DNA from: JASHSH01 sp036490215
Lineage (GTDB): Bacteria > Pseudomonadota > Alphaproteobacteria > Rhodospirillales > Magnetospirillaceae
Direction of reading: 5' to 3'
Assembly: GCA_036490215.1 (NCBI GenBank)
Contig: DASXEH010000036.1
Coordinates: 186,001 to 250,000, forward strand
DNA length: 64,000 bases
Every line of letters begins with the position of its first letter. The first letter of the stretch is position 1. Both the position numbers and the translations under genes were made by a program. Shown piece by piece: positions 1 to 9,139 of the stretch. Below the pieces are notes generated by a model. The model saw nothing but the letters and a program-made list of their open reading frames with translations, had not been told where the DNA came from and made no database searches.

Positions 1-787
1 GGCGTGGTGTGCGACCGCGATCGGCATCGCCGTCCTGGCGCTGATCCTGTTCGAGTTGCTGCGTCGCGGCCTTTCCTCGATGCAGCTCGACACCTTCACC
101 AAATCGACGCCGCCACCTGGCGCGGTCGGCGGTTTGCTGAATGCCATAGTCGGCAGTTTGTTGATGACGGGCCTTGCCATCATCGTCGCGACACCGGTCG
201 GCGTTCTTGCCGGCACGTGGCTGGCCGAGTATGGCCGCGATGGGCGTCTGGCGGCGGTGATCCGCTTCCTCAACGACACGCTACTCAGCGCGCCGTCGAT
301 CATCATCGGCCTCTTCGTCTACGGCATTGCCGTGGCGCCGTTTCATCACTTCTCCGGTTGGGCCGGCGCCATTGCGCTGGCTCTGATCGCGCTGCCGGTG
401 ATCGTGCGCACGACCGAAGACATGATGAGCCTGATCCCCGAATCACTGCGCGAAGCGGGTATGGCGATCGGCGCGCCGCGGTGGCGCGTGATCGTCAGCA
501 TCGCCTATCGCGCGGCCGCCAGCGGCATCAGCACCGGCGTGCTGCTGGCCGTGGCGCGCATCTCGGGCGAAACGGCGCCGCTGCTCTTCACGGCTCTGAA
601 CAACCAATTCATGGCGCCCTCGATCAACGAACCGATGTCGAGTTTGCCGGTAGTGATCTTCCAATTCGCCATGAGCCCCTATCCCAATTGGCAGCAATTG
701 GCTTGGGCCGGTGCCCTATTGATCAGCGTCGCCGTCCTGGCCCTCAACATCGTGGCGCGCTTGGTCGCCCGACGGAGCTCTCCATGA
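1..787 (+). CDS. pstA: Phosphate ABC transporter permease PstA (5' end cut by window)
   Basis: Inner-membrane permease of the high-affinity phosphate importer PstSCAB. The reading frame is open from base 2, so the N-terminus lies outside the window; about 261 residues remain. Several hydrophobic segments are visible. The binding-protein-dependent permease loop (ESLREAGMAIGAPRWRV) should contact PstB. ISGETAPLLFTALNNQF is characteristic of PstA. The stop overlaps the pstB start by 4 bp (ATGA), implying translational coupling. PstC and PstS are presumably upstream. Confidence 0.95.
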   Translation, partial: AWCATAIGIAVLALILFELLRRGLSSMQLDTFTKSTPPPGAVGGLLNAIVGSLLMTGLAIIVATPVGVLAGTWLAEYGRDGRLAAVIRFLNDTLLSAPSIIIGLFVYGIAVAPFHHFSGWAGAIALALIALPVIVRTTEDMMSLIPESLREAGMAIGAPRWRVIVSIAYRAAASGISTGVLLAVARISGETAPLLFTALNNQFMAPSINEPMSSLPVVIFQFAMSPYPNWQQLAWAGALLISVAVLALNIVARLVARRSSP

Positions 788-1593
788 ACACGATCAATTC
801 TGTGTCGATTTCTGCCGAGAACGGCCAGAACGGCGCGGCCCCGCCTGCCAAGATTCAAGTGCGCAACCTCGACTTCTTCTACGGCAAGCACAAGGCGCTC
901 AAGACGATCAATATGGATTTCCTTGATCGCCGCGTGACGACGCTGATCGGCCCGTCGGGCTGCGGCAAGTCGACACTGCTGCGCACGCTGAACCGTATCT
1001 CCGAATACCCGGGCCAGCGCGCCGAAGGCTCGATCCTGCTCGATGGCGAGAACATTCTCGAGATCACGAAGGATCTGACGGCGCTGCGCGCACGTGTCGG
1101 CATGGTGTTCCAGAAGCCGACCCCCTTCCCGATGTCGATCTACGACAACATCGCCTTCCCGGTCGGCCTCTATCGCCGCCTCGGCCGCGCCGATATGGAC
1201 GCCGAGGTCGAATCGGCCCTGCGCCGCGCCGCGCTGTGGGAAGAGGTAAAGGACAAGCTGCGCCAGAGCGGCCTCTCGCTCTCGGGCGGTCAACAGCAGC
1301 GTCTGTGCATCGCCCGCGCGATCGCCATCAAGCCGGAAGTGCTACTGCTCGACGAGCCCTGCTCGGCGCTCGATCCGATCTCGACCGCGCTGATCGACGA
1401 TCTAGTGTGGGAACTGCGCCAGGACTACTGCGTGGTCATCGTGACTCACAACATGCAACAGGCTGCCCGCGTCGGTGATTACACTGGCTTCATGTTCCTG
1501 GGCGAGTTGATCGAATTCGGCGAGACCGAAACGATCTTCAGCAACCCGACCGAGAAGAAGACACAGGACTACATCACCGGCCGCTTCGGCTAA
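784..1593 (+). CDS. pstB: Phosphate ABC transporter ATP-binding protein PstB
   Basis: Cytoplasmic ATPase that powers phosphate import (269 aa, usual family size). Walker A GPSGCGKST lies at about residues 56-64, the signature LSGGQQQRL near 160, and Walker B VLLLDEPCSALDPI just after. The ATG at 784 overlaps the pstA stop, and the preceding N-terminal extension of that open frame is an artefact of overlap with pstA. No phoU follows directly; the next gene is a convergent response regulator. Confidence 0.97.
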   Translation: MNTINSVSISAENGQNGAAPPAKIQVRNLDFFYGKHKALKTINMDFLDRRVTTLIGPSGCGKSTLLRTLNRISEYPGQRAEGSILLDGENILEITKDLTALRARVGMVFQKPTPFPMSIYDNIAFPVGLYRRLGRADMDAEVESALRRAALWEEVKDKLRQSGLSLSGGQQQRLCIARAIAIKPEVLLLDEPCSALDPISTALIDDLVWELRQDYCVVIVTHNMQQAARVGDYTGFMFLGELIEFGETETIFSNPTEKKTQDYITGRFG

Positions 1594-1604
1594 GCGGGAA
1601 ACGG

Positions 1605-1706
1605 CCCATCCTTCGAGGCTTGCGAGTGCAAGCACCTCAGGATGAGGACTTTCCAAAAAGGGACCTCATGGTGAGGTGCTTCGCGCAAGCGAAGCCTCGA
1701 ACCGTG
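1605..1706. repeat. Dispersed palindromic repeat, family E copy 1
   Basis: An imperfect palindrome with CCTCAGGATGAGG and CCTCATGGTGAGG cores between flanking CGAGG/CCTCG arms. A related copy lies in inverted orientation at 43051-43150. It sits between the convergent pstB and response-regulator genes and may act as a bidirectional terminator or a REP-like element. Confidence 0.7.
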
Positions 1707-1715
1707 AGCTTCCAC

Positions 1716-2393
1716 TCAATCCCCCGCGCGGATCATATAGCCCGCGCCGCGGACCGTGTGGATCAGCGGCCGCGGGAAGCCCTTATCGACGCGCGCCCGC
1801 AGCCGGCTGATGTGAACGTCGATCACGTTGGTCTGCGGATCGAAGTTGAAGTCCCACAGTGCTTCGAGCAGGTTGGTACGCGTCACCACCTGCCCCGCGT
1901 GCCGCAATAGATATTCGAGAATGCGGAACTCGCGCGGCTGCAGCTTAATCGTCGAGCCGCTGCGCCGCACCGTACGGCTCATGCGATCCAATTCGAGATC
2001 GGCAACTTTCAGTAGAGGTGCTACGCCGCCCTTCTCGCGCCGGCGCAGCACCGCCTCCAGCCGCGCGATAACCTCGGCCACGGCATAAGGCTTCGAGATG
2101 TAATCGTCGGCGCCGGCGCGCAGCGTGCGGACGCGATCCTCGATGTCCGACATGTCGGAGACAATCAGCGCGGGCACTTCGCGGCCGGTCGCACGCAGAG
2201 CTTCGACGAAGCGCAATCCATCCATGCGGGGCAACGCGCGATCGACGATCAGCGCATCGAACCGTCCGTCGCCGGCCAGTTCCAGCCCCTCCATCCCATC
2301 ATGGGCGATTTCGACGGCAAAGCCGGCTTCGCGCAACCCGCGCGCTAGAAACGCGGCCCCGGCCTTTTCTTCTTCGACGATTAGAACCTTCAC
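1716..2393 (-). CDS. OmpR/PhoB-family response regulator
   Basis: A 225-aa two-component DNA-binding regulator. The receiver domain spans about residues 1-115, with the likely phospho-acceptor D51 (IVDRALPRMDG) and conserved K101 (ISKPY). The acidic pocket reads E7-E8-E9, where D8 is usual in CusR-like proteins. The switch position is Ser79. The C-terminal winged helix spans about 125-222 (LQPREFRILEYLLRHAGQVV, then RLRARVDKG and VRGAGYMI). Overall it is closer to CusR/QseB than to PhoB. It converges on pstB and has no adjacent histidine kinase, so a role in phosphate control is only a guess. Confidence 0.88.
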   Translation of the reverse strand: MKVLIVEEEKAGAAFLARGLREAGFAVEIAHDGMEGLELAGDGRFDALIVDRALPRMDGLRFVEALRATGREVPALIVSDMSDIEDRVRTLRAGADDYISKPYAVAEVIARLEAVLRRREKGGVAPLLKVADLELDRMSRTVRRSGSTIKLQPREFRILEYLLRHAGQVVTRTNLLEALWDFNFDPQTNVIDVHISRLRARVDKGFPRPLIHTVRGAGYMIRAGD

Positions 2394-2429
2394 GTATCCA
2401 TCCTTATCGCGAAACCCATCTTACTTTTT

Positions 2430-2543
2430 CGTCATTCCCGCGCCACACGCTTCGCGTGCTTCATTTGTTTTCCCGCGGAGCGGGATGGGGAATCCAGAGC
2501 AGTTTCCCGCGCGGCCCTGGACCCCCGCCTGCGCGGGGGTGAC
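2430..2543. repeat. Dispersed palindromic repeat, family B copy 1
   Basis: Begins CGTCATTCCCGCG and ends CGCGGGGGTGAC, with internal GGAATCCAGAG. It matches the copies at 16484, 44588 and 49903, though it is longer and more degenerate. It lies just downstream of the fumC stop and upstream of the response regulator. Confidence 0.7.
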
Positions 2544-2557
2544 AGTAGGAATGAAAG

Positions 2558-3970
2558 TCACCCTGGACCGATCATGGTCTCGGGCCGGACCAGGCGGTCG
2601 AACTCGGCATCGCTCAGATAGCCAAGTTTCTTGTTGGCCTCACGCAGGGTCAGATCCTCATGTAGCGCCGTATGGGCCAGCTTGGCGGCCTTGTCGTAGC
2701 CGATGGCCGGCGCCAGAGCGGTGACCAGCATCAGCGAACGGTCCAGCAATTCGCCGATGCGCCGCCGGTCGACCTCGATCCCGTCGATGCAGTACGCGAT
2801 GAAACCATGCGTCACATCGGTCAGCAGCCGCGCGGCGTGCAGGAAGTTGTAGATGATCACGGGCTTGAAGACGTTGAGCTCGAAATTGCCCTGACTGCCC
2901 GCGAATTGGATCGCGGCGTGGGCGGCATGGACCTGCACGGCCACCATGGTCACCGCCTCACACTGGGTCGGGTTGACCTTGCCGGGCATGATCGATGACC
3001 CGGGCTCGTTGTCGGGCAGCACCAATTCGCCGAGACCCGAGCGCGGTCCGGAAGCCAGCCAGCGGATGTCGTTGGCGATCTTCATCATCGATCCCGCCAG
3101 GGTGGCCAATGCGCCCGAGGCGAAGACCAACTCGTCATGGGCCGACAGCGCCGCGAATTTGTCGGGATGTGAACGGAACGGCAGCCCGGTCAGCTCCGCC
3201 AGTTTGGCCGCCGTCTTCTCGGCGAACCCTTTCGGCGCGTTGAGTCCGGTGCCGACAGCCGTGCCACCGATGGCAAGATCGTAAAGCCCATCGAGCACCG
3301 TCTCGATACGTGCGATATCGCGCTCGATCAGCGCCGCCCAGCCACCGATCTCTTGGCCCAAGGTCAGCGGCGTCGCGTCCTGAAGATGGGTGCGGCCGAT
3401 CTTGACCACGTCCTTGAAGGCATCCGACTTGGCGCGCAATGCCTTGGCCAGGCTGCGCATCGTCGGCAGCAGGTCGCGCGCGACGATCGTCGCCGCGGCG
3501 ACATGCATCGCGGTCGGGAACGTGTCGTTCGATGACTGCGACATGTTGACGTGATCGTTGGGATGAATGGGGGTTTTCGACCCGCGCGTGCCGCCGGCCA
3601 ATTCGATCGCGCGGTTGGCGATCACCTCGTTGACGTTCATGTTGGTTTGCGTGCCAGACCCGGTCTGCCAGACGCGCAACGGAAACTCGGCATCGAGCGC
3701 GCCCGCGATCACCTCATCGGCGGCCGCGACAATCAGCTTTGCTTTGTCTTCAGGCAGCTTGCCGATGTCACGGTTCACCAACGCCGCGGCCTTCTTGAGC
3801 TGGGCCAGCGCATGGATCACCGGTAGCGGCATGTGGTCGTCGCCCACCGCGAAATGAATCAGCGAGCGCTGCGTCTGCGCGCCCCAATAACGCGCCGCAG
3901 GCACGTCGATCGCGCCCATACTGTCGGTCTCGCTACGCATCGGTTCGGTGCCGGGTTCGGTCTTGGCCAT
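2558..3970 (-). CDS. fumC: Class II fumarate hydratase
   Basis: Fumarase C interconverts fumarate and L-malate in the TCA cycle; it is a cytoplasmic homotetramer of the aspartase/fumarase superfamily. At 470 aa it has full family length. The N-terminal RSETDSMGAIDVPA and WGAQTQRS are FumC-like, TGSGTQTNMNVNEV forms part of the active site, and the superfamily signature PGSSIMPGKVNPTQCEA lies near residues 328-344. The start at 3970 gives a short extra leader; the Met 11 codons later (MRSETDS) is an alternative. It is monocistronic. Confidence 0.97.
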   Translation of the reverse strand: MAKTEPGTEPMRSETDSMGAIDVPAARYWGAQTQRSLIHFAVGDDHMPLPVIHALAQLKKAAALVNRDIGKLPEDKAKLIVAAADEVIAGALDAEFPLRVWQTGSGTQTNMNVNEVIANRAIELAGGTRGSKTPIHPNDHVNMSQSSNDTFPTAMHVAAATIVARDLLPTMRSLAKALRAKSDAFKDVVKIGRTHLQDATPLTLGQEIGGWAALIERDIARIETVLDGLYDLAIGGTAVGTGLNAPKGFAEKTAAKLAELTGLPFRSHPDKFAALSAHDELVFASGALATLAGSMMKIANDIRWLASGPRSGLGELVLPDNEPGSSIMPGKVNPTQCEAVTMVAVQVHAAHAAIQFAGSQGNFELNVFKPVIIYNFLHAARLLTDVTHGFIAYCIDGIEVDRRRIGELLDRSLMLVTALAPAIGYDKAAKLAHTALHEDLTLREANKKLGYLSDAEFDRLVRPETMIGPG

Positions 3971-4108
3971 AGCCGCTCTCTCAATGGGTTCTGGCCATTA
4001 TATAGGTCGCGCATAGGGGCGAACCAGAATAGCCACGGCTTGACTACCCTAACTTGACCTCCTCAACTTGACCATCGGGGATCGGACCGATATCAGTTCC
4101 AAGGCATC

Positions 4109-5050
4109 ATGAGTGAAACACCGACAGCACCGCAGATCGTCACGTCCGGCCGCGCAGCCATATTGGTAGCCTTTGCGGCGCTGTTCATGGGCCTGAGCTG
4201 GCCGCTCCTGCACATCTCGATGCAGTCGATCGAACCTCTGTGGTTCAACGCCACGCGCATGCTGCTCGCGGGCATCGTTCTGGCCCTCGTGTTGGCCGTG
4301 CGGGGCAAGCTAATCCTTCCGCCACGCCAAGACTTGCGGATGCTGTTGAGCCTGGGGCTATTCCAATTCGGGCTGATGGCGATCCTGATTGCCTATGGCG
4401 TGTCTATCGTCGGCGCGGGGCGCACGGCGATGCTGGTCTATACGATCACCATTTGGGTGACTTTGGGATCGATCATCTTCTATGGCGAGAAGCCGTCGCG
4501 CGCCCAGCTGGCCGGCATCTGCTGCGGCATCGCCGGGCTGCTCACCCTGTTCAGCCCGTTCGGCTTCGACTGGAGCGACCGGCATGTGCTGATCGGCAAT
4601 GGCTGCGCGGTATTGGCTGCCATCGTCTGGTCCGTGCCCTTGCTGCAAGTGCGGCGTCATCGCTGGCACGCCGATCCGCTGCAGCTTCTGCCCTATGAGA
4701 CGATCCTGGGCGGTTTGCTCACCCTGCCTTTCGCAATGATCTTCGAATCGACCGTTCCCCATATCGACTGGAACACCCGCGCCGCTCTCTCCTTTACCTT
4801 CATCGTGATCATGGCGACCAATTTTTCGTTCTGGGCACTGGTCACGGCGGGCCGTCGCCTACCCGCGATCGCGCTCTCGCTGGCTCAGTTGACCACGCCG
4901 GTCATCGGCGTGATCAGCGCGGCCTTCATCGTCGCTGAAGTGCCGAGCTGGACCGATATCGCGGGCCTGGCCCTGATCGTCTGCGGTGTGGCCGTTGCAG
5001 CCATTTTCGGGCGCAGGCGTACTGTGCAGGCTCCTGCGCCGGCACGCTAG
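4109..5050 (+). CDS. EamA/DMT-family transporter
   Basis: Inner-membrane protein of 313 aa with about ten hydrophobic helices in two EamA repeats, the architecture of drug/metabolite transporters such as RhaT/YdcZ relatives. Examples are AILVAFAALFMGLSWPLLH at the N-terminus and a second EamA half near residues 165-300. The substrate cannot be read from the sequence. It lies about 50 bp upstream of the co-directional oxygenase gene, so co-transcription is possible. Confidence 0.85.
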   Translation: MSETPTAPQIVTSGRAAILVAFAALFMGLSWPLLHISMQSIEPLWFNATRMLLAGIVLALVLAVRGKLILPPRQDLRMLLSLGLFQFGLMAILIAYGVSIVGAGRTAMLVYTITIWVTLGSIIFYGEKPSRAQLAGICCGIAGLLTLFSPFGFDWSDRHVLIGNGCAVLAAIVWSVPLLQVRRHRWHADPLQLLPYETILGGLLTLPFAMIFESTVPHIDWNTRAALSFTFIVIMATNFSFWALVTAGRRLPAIALSLAQLTTPVIGVISAAFIVAEVPSWTDIAGLALIVCGVAVAAIFGRRRTVQAPAPAR

Positions 5051-5099
5051 ACCCTCTGCCGGATTCGGTTATCCTAGAGCCGGTTCTGGGGAGCATTTC

Positions 5100-6092
5100 A
5101 TGGGTTATGTACCGGTCATCGATCTGGCGCCCGCAGCACAGGGGGGAGATGCGCGCGACACGGTGGCGCGCAAGATCGCCGAGGCCTGCGAAAAGGTCGG
5201 TTTCTTTGCCATCAGCGGCCATAACGTGCCGCAAGCGATTATCGATGGCGTCTGGACGGCGACGCGCCGTTTCTTCGATCTCCCCGATGCAACCAAGCGC
5301 AGCGCGATCATGCCGCGGCCGGGCTATCCCTATGGCTGGTCGCCGGTGGCCGGGGAAAGCCTGGCCTATTCGCTGGGCGAGCGCCGTCCGCCCGACCTCA
5401 AGGAGACCTTCTCCCTCGGCCCGGCTGATCTGATTCCGGCCCCGGCGATCCAAGACGCTGCCGACTTCGCCTGGGCACCGAATATCTGGCCACATGAGCC
5501 ATCGGATTTTCGCGCCGCCACCTTGGCCTATTATCGCGCCATGGACGAGCTGGCCGGGCGATTGATGCGGCTGTTCGCAATCGGTCTCGATCTGCCCGAA
5601 GATATTTTCGAGCCGACGATCGATCACGCGATCAGTGCGCTGCGCCTGCTCAATTATCCCAACCAGACCGAGGAACCCGAGCCGGGCCAGTTGCGCGCGG
5701 GTGCACATAGTGATTACGGCTCGCTCACCATCCTTCTGCAGGAGCAGGCTCCCGGTGGACTTGAGGTGCAGGGCGTCGACGGCGTATGGCATCCGATGCC
5801 GGCCATCCCCGGTACTTTCGTCGTCAATCTCGGTGACCTGATGGCGCGTTGGACCAATGACCGCTGGCGCTCAACGCTCCATCGCGTCGTCAACCCGCCG
5901 CGCTACGCGCAAGGTTCGACACGGCGCCAATCGATCGCCTTCTTCCACCAGCCGAATTGGGATGCCGATATCGTCTGCATCCCCACCTGCCTGAAGCCCG
6001 GCGAAAAGCCGAAATACGCCCCGGTCCGTTCCGGGCCTTATCTCGCCTCAAAGTTCAAATCCACCGTCACTCTGGCCGAGGCACGCGGCTGA
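5100..6092 (+). CDS. Isopenicillin N synthase-like 2OG-Fe(II) oxygenase
   Basis: A 330-aa non-heme iron dioxygenase. The N-terminal DIOX_N region starts VPVIDLAPA. The C-terminal jelly-roll carries the metal triad HSD (AHSDYGSLTILL) and a distal His (STLHRVVNPP), followed by the cosubstrate motif RxS in TRRQSIAFF. The ATG at 5100 was chosen because GGGGAG lies about 8 nt upstream and homology starts at once. Its stop overlaps the marC start (TGATG). Relatives act on amino acids, flavonoids or pyrimidine-like compounds; the substrate here is unknown. Confidence 0.88.
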   Translation: MGYVPVIDLAPAAQGGDARDTVARKIAEACEKVGFFAISGHNVPQAIIDGVWTATRRFFDLPDATKRSAIMPRPGYPYGWSPVAGESLAYSLGERRPPDLKETFSLGPADLIPAPAIQDAADFAWAPNIWPHEPSDFRAATLAYYRAMDELAGRLMRLFAIGLDLPEDIFEPTIDHAISALRLLNYPNQTEEPEPGQLRAGAHSDYGSLTILLQEQAPGGLEVQGVDGVWHPMPAIPGTFVVNLGDLMARWTNDRWRSTLHRVVNPPRYAQGSTRRQSIAFFHQPNWDADIVCIPTCLKPGEKPKYAPVRSGPYLASKFKSTVTLAEARG

Positions 6093-6745
6093 TGCTGAGC
6101 CATATCGTCACCTCATTCCTGGCGGTGGCCGTTGCGCTGTTCCCCATCGTCAACCCGATCGGCATGGTGCCGGTATTCATCCAGCTGACCGAAGGCTCGA
6201 CCGACACCGTGCGCGCAGCCGTGGCGATGCGTATCGCCGTGGGTGGTTTGTGCCTGATGCTGGGCGCGCTGTTCGTCGGCTCCTATATCCTCGCCTTTTT
6301 CGGCCTGACGATTCCCGCCGTGCAGGTGGCGGGTGGGTTGCTGGTGATCTCGACCGGCTGGCGCCTGATGAATCAAGGCGACACCGATCGCCAGGGCAGT
6401 CAGGTCGGCAAAGTGCCGGCCGAGGTGATCCTGCGCCGCTCGTTCTTCCCGCTGACCATGCCGCTGACCGTCGGGCCCGGCACGATCTCGGTCGCCATCG
6501 TCATGGGCTCGAAAAGTGCGTCCTCCGACTCGATCCTGATCGACGCCATCGGCGCCGTCGCCGGTGTCGTGCTGGTGGCGGCGGCGATTTATATCTGTTT
6601 CCGCTATGCCACGCGCGTCATCGGCTTCCTCGGCCCAGAGGGATCGGACGTGGTGACCCGCCTCTCGGCTTTCATCCTGATGTGCCTGGGCGTCCAGATT
6701 CTGTGGAACGGCTACACCGCGCTTGCCGCGCTCGGCGGACATTGA
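6092..6745 (+). CDS. MarC-family integral membrane protein
   Basis: A 217-aa inner-membrane protein of the MarC/UPF0056 family, with about six hydrophobic helices. FPIVNPIGMVPVFIQLTEG at the N-terminus is typical, and LTMPLTVGPGTISVAIVMGS in the middle is the second family hallmark. Its function is not established; E. coli MarC does not confer multidrug resistance despite the name. The start overlaps the stop of the upstream oxygenase by one base, so the pair is likely translated together. Confidence 0.9.
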   Translation: MLSHIVTSFLAVAVALFPIVNPIGMVPVFIQLTEGSTDTVRAAVAMRIAVGGLCLMLGALFVGSYILAFFGLTIPAVQVAGGLLVISTGWRLMNQGDTDRQGSQVGKVPAEVILRRSFFPLTMPLTVGPGTISVAIVMGSKSASSDSILIDAIGAVAGVVLVAAAIYICFRYATRVIGFLGPEGSDVVTRLSAFILMCLGVQILWNGYTALAALGGH

Positions 6746-6764
6746 GCCCGAAACGCACGGCACG

Positions 6765-7658
6765 ATGGCCCAACGTCTTCCTTCGCTGAATGCCCTGCGC
6801 GCCTTCGAGGCGGTTGCGCGGACGGGAAGCGTTCGCGCAGCGGCGACCGAGCTCAACGTCGTCCATGGCGCCGTCAGCCAGCAGATCAAGGTGCTCGAGG
6901 ACCAGGTCGGTGCGCCGCTTTTCACGCGCAGCGGGCGCAAGCTGGCGCTGACCGATCACGGCAAGCGCTATGCCGATGCGCTGAACTCCGCCTTCTCGAT
7001 CATCGAACGCGCCGGTCAGGAACTGGCGCCGCATCCGACCCGCCCATTCCGCCTGGGCGTCACCGAGAGCATGGCCACCTATTGGCTGATACCGCGCCTT
7101 CCGCACTTCAAGCAGAAGCATCCCGAGGTCGCGCTCGATCTGGTCACGATCCCTCTCCTCACCAGCCTGTCGGAATCCGACCTCGACGCCGTCATCCTCG
7201 GCGCCGATTATCGGCCGCGGCCTGATATCGTCGGCACGAAGATCATCGATGATATTTTCGGCCCGGTGGCAACATTCGAGGTCGTGAAGCGCTTCGGCCT
7301 CAAGCGCAATCCGCATCGGCTGGCCGAGGTGCCGCTGTTGACCTCGGCCGAAACCGATCGGCTATTTCCGGACTGGTTCCGCGAAGCTGGCGTCGAGCCG
7401 GTGCGCTTTGCTCATCGGCTGGAATTCGAGCGCCTGCTCTTCGTAATCGCAGCTGTCAAAGCGGGGCTGGGCATCGCCGTCGTGCCGCTTCCCTCTGTTG
7501 CGCCCGATCTCAAAGACAAGCGGTTGGTGGCGCCGTTCGGCACTGTCAAGCGGCGCGGCGGCTATTACCTCTGCTGCCGCCGGGCCGATGCACAGCGTGC
7601 CCCGTACCGCGCTCTCCGCGATTGGCTGGTGACCGAAGGCGCCGCTGACGCTGGATAA
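6765..7658 (+). CDS. LysR-family regulator, GcvA-like
   Basis: A 297-aa transcription factor. The N-terminal winged HTH reads PSLNALRAFEAVARTGS, then VHGAVSQQIKVLEDQ, the pattern of the GcvA/AmpR branch. The effector-binding domain starts near residue 90 (PFRLGVTESMATYWLIPRLP). The ATG at 6765 was chosen over upstream in-frame codons because family homology begins at MAQRLPSLNALRAFE. It follows marC by 19 bp on the same strand; its target is unknown. Confidence 0.9.
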   Translation: MAQRLPSLNALRAFEAVARTGSVRAAATELNVVHGAVSQQIKVLEDQVGAPLFTRSGRKLALTDHGKRYADALNSAFSIIERAGQELAPHPTRPFRLGVTESMATYWLIPRLPHFKQKHPEVALDLVTIPLLTSLSESDLDAVILGADYRPRPDIVGTKIIDDIFGPVATFEVVKRFGLKRNPHRLAEVPLLTSAETDRLFPDWFREAGVEPVRFAHRLEFERLLFVIAAVKAGLGIAVVPLPSVAPDLKDKRLVAPFGTVKRRGGYYLCCRRADAQRAPYRALRDWLVTEGAADAG

Positions 7659-7734
7659 CATTTCTATCCAGGCGGTCAGTATTGCTCGTTTGCCCGCCCC
7701 GCCAAGGCCCGTTAGCCTTACGTCAGGATTCGAG

Positions 7735-7815
7735 CGTCATTGCGAGCGCAGCGAAGCAATCCAGAGCCTCCAACAGCCCACTGGATCGCTTCGTCGGCTA
7801 TGCCTCGCGATGACG
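7735..7815. repeat. Dispersed palindromic repeat, family A copy 1
   Basis: Starts CGTCATTGCGAGC, contains GCAATCCAGAG and a matching GGAT arm, and ends CTCGCGATGACG. Related copies lie at 9048-9129 and 18341-18418. This copy lies between the LysR gene and the SAH hydrolase-like gene. Confidence 0.8.
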
Positions 7816-7869
7816 ATCAGAACTAGGCGAAATAGATTTTAGTGAACCAACAATGTGGGGGAACCTGTG

Positions 7870-9042
7870 ATGTCCGGTGATCTTCTTGAACGTGGCCGCC
7901 GGCGGGTGGAATGGATCCGCTCGCAGATGCATCTGCTCGCCCGCGTGCGCAAGGATTTCGAGGCCAGCCAACCGTTCAAAGGTCTGACCATCGGCATGGG
8001 CCTGCATACGGAACCCAAGACCGTGGTGCTGATCGAAACCCTGCGTGCCGGCGGCGCACGCATCGTCGGCACCGGCAATCACGGCTCGACCCAGGACGAC
8101 ATGGTCGCCGTGCTGCGCGCCACGGGCATGGAAATCTATGGCAATCGCACCGACACCTGGGAACAGCATCTGGCGGATGTCGCGCGCGTGGTCGACAGCA
8201 AACCCGATATCCTGCTCGACAACGGCGCCGATCTTGTTGCCACCGCATTGGCCAAAGGCACGCTCGGCTCGATCCGCGGCGGCACTGAGGAGACCACCTC
8301 GGGCGATGACCGCTTGCGCAGCGAACTGGCCGGCAAAGTGCCCTTCCCCGTGATCGTCATCAACGACAGCCCGATCAAGCAGATCGTCGAGAACCAGCAC
8401 GCGGTGGGCGAAGGCGTGGTCGAAAGCTTCATGCGCATGACCAACCTTCAGGTCAACGGCCGCCGCTTCGTGGTGGTCGGCTATGGCTGGTGCGGGCGCG
8501 GCACCGCCCATTACCTGCGCAGCTTCGGCGGCCAAGTGGCTGTGGCCGAGATCGATCCGATCAAGCAGATGGAAGCGGTGATGGCGGGATTCAAAGTCGG
8601 CACGTTGAAGGAACTGGCGCCCTGGGGCCAGGCCTTCGTCACCGTCACCGCGCGCGAGAAAGTGATCTCGACCGAAGCCTTCAATCTGATGCCCAATGGC
8701 GCCGTGCTGGCCAATTCGGGGCACTTCCCGACCGAGATCGACGTGCCGGCGCTGCGTCAGCTCGCCAAATCGACCTATCTGATCGACGACGACATCGAGC
8801 GCTTCGATCTGCCCAACGGCAACGCGCTGTTCCTGATCGCCAATGGGCGCATGTTCAACCTGGCCGGGCGCGAGCCCAAGGGCAATTCGATCGAAGCGAT
8901 GGATGTCGGCTTCCTGCTCCAGTCGCTATGCCTGGAACGCGTTGCGCAAGCAAAGAAAGGCGATCTCGCGTTGGGCGCCAATGCGGTGCCGAAGGATATC
9001 AACCGCGAGATCGCATCGCGGATCGTGACGCTGCTGTCGTAG
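7870..9042 (+). CDS. Divergent adenosylhomocysteinase (SAH hydrolase) family protein
   Basis: A 390-aa NAD-dependent protein related to S-adenosylhomocysteine hydrolase, which splits SAH into adenosine and homocysteine. The N-terminal half has GLHTEPKTVVLIETL (His46) and TEETTSG (Glu141). The Rossmann NAD site is VVVGYGWCGRG at about 202-212, as in archaeal and Thermotoga-type enzymes. Compared from memory with the human enzyme, K186 (K170) and N191 (N175) are kept, but D131 looks like N118, D190 like E174 and C195 like V179. The ATG at 7870 has GGGGGA 7 nt upstream; a GTG at 7855 is less likely. The neighbour is a purine nucleoside phosphorylase, so a nucleoside-salvage role is plausible. 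Confidence 0.8.
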   Translation: MSGDLLERGRRRVEWIRSQMHLLARVRKDFEASQPFKGLTIGMGLHTEPKTVVLIETLRAGGARIVGTGNHGSTQDDMVAVLRATGMEIYGNRTDTWEQHLADVARVVDSKPDILLDNGADLVATALAKGTLGSIRGGTEETTSGDDRLRSELAGKVPFPVIVINDSPIKQIVENQHAVGEGVVESFMRMTNLQVNGRRFVVVGYGWCGRGTAHYLRSFGGQVAVAEIDPIKQMEAVMAGFKVGTLKELAPWGQAFVTVTAREKVISTEAFNLMPNGAVLANSGHFPTEIDVPALRQLAKSTYLIDDDIERFDLPNGNALFLIANGRMFNLAGREPKGNSIEAMDVGFLLQSLCLERVAQAKKGDLALGANAVPKDINREIASRIVTLLS

Positions 9043-9047
9043 AAAAG

Positions 9048-9129
9048 CGTCATTGCGAGCGATAGAGAAGCAATCCAGAGTCGCGCGGAAGCCCTGGATT
9101 GCTTCGTCGCTGCGCTTCTCGCAATGACG
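9048..9129. repeat. Dispersed palindromic repeat, family A copy 2
   Basis: CGTCATTGCGAGC at one end and CTCGCAATGACG at the other, with GAAGCAATCCAGAG paired to CTGGATTGCTTC inside. This is a nearly perfect long hairpin between the convergent SAH hydrolase and phosphorylase genes, where it could stop transcription from both sides. Confidence 0.85.
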
Positions 9130-9139
9130 AATTCTAGCG

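Noticed and set aside
4..783. N-terminal extension of PstB across pstA
   Set aside because: PstB homology and the ATGA overlap place the start at 784; the upstream part is an out-of-frame reading of pstA.
1716..2393. Naming the response regulator phoB
   Set aside because: The protein is closer to CusR/QseB by eye, and position next to pstB alone is not enough.
7735..9129. CRISPR or tRNA-like interpretation of the short hairpin repeats
   Set aside because: The copies are single, far apart and palindromic, without regular spacers, and do not fold as a tRNA cloverleaf.
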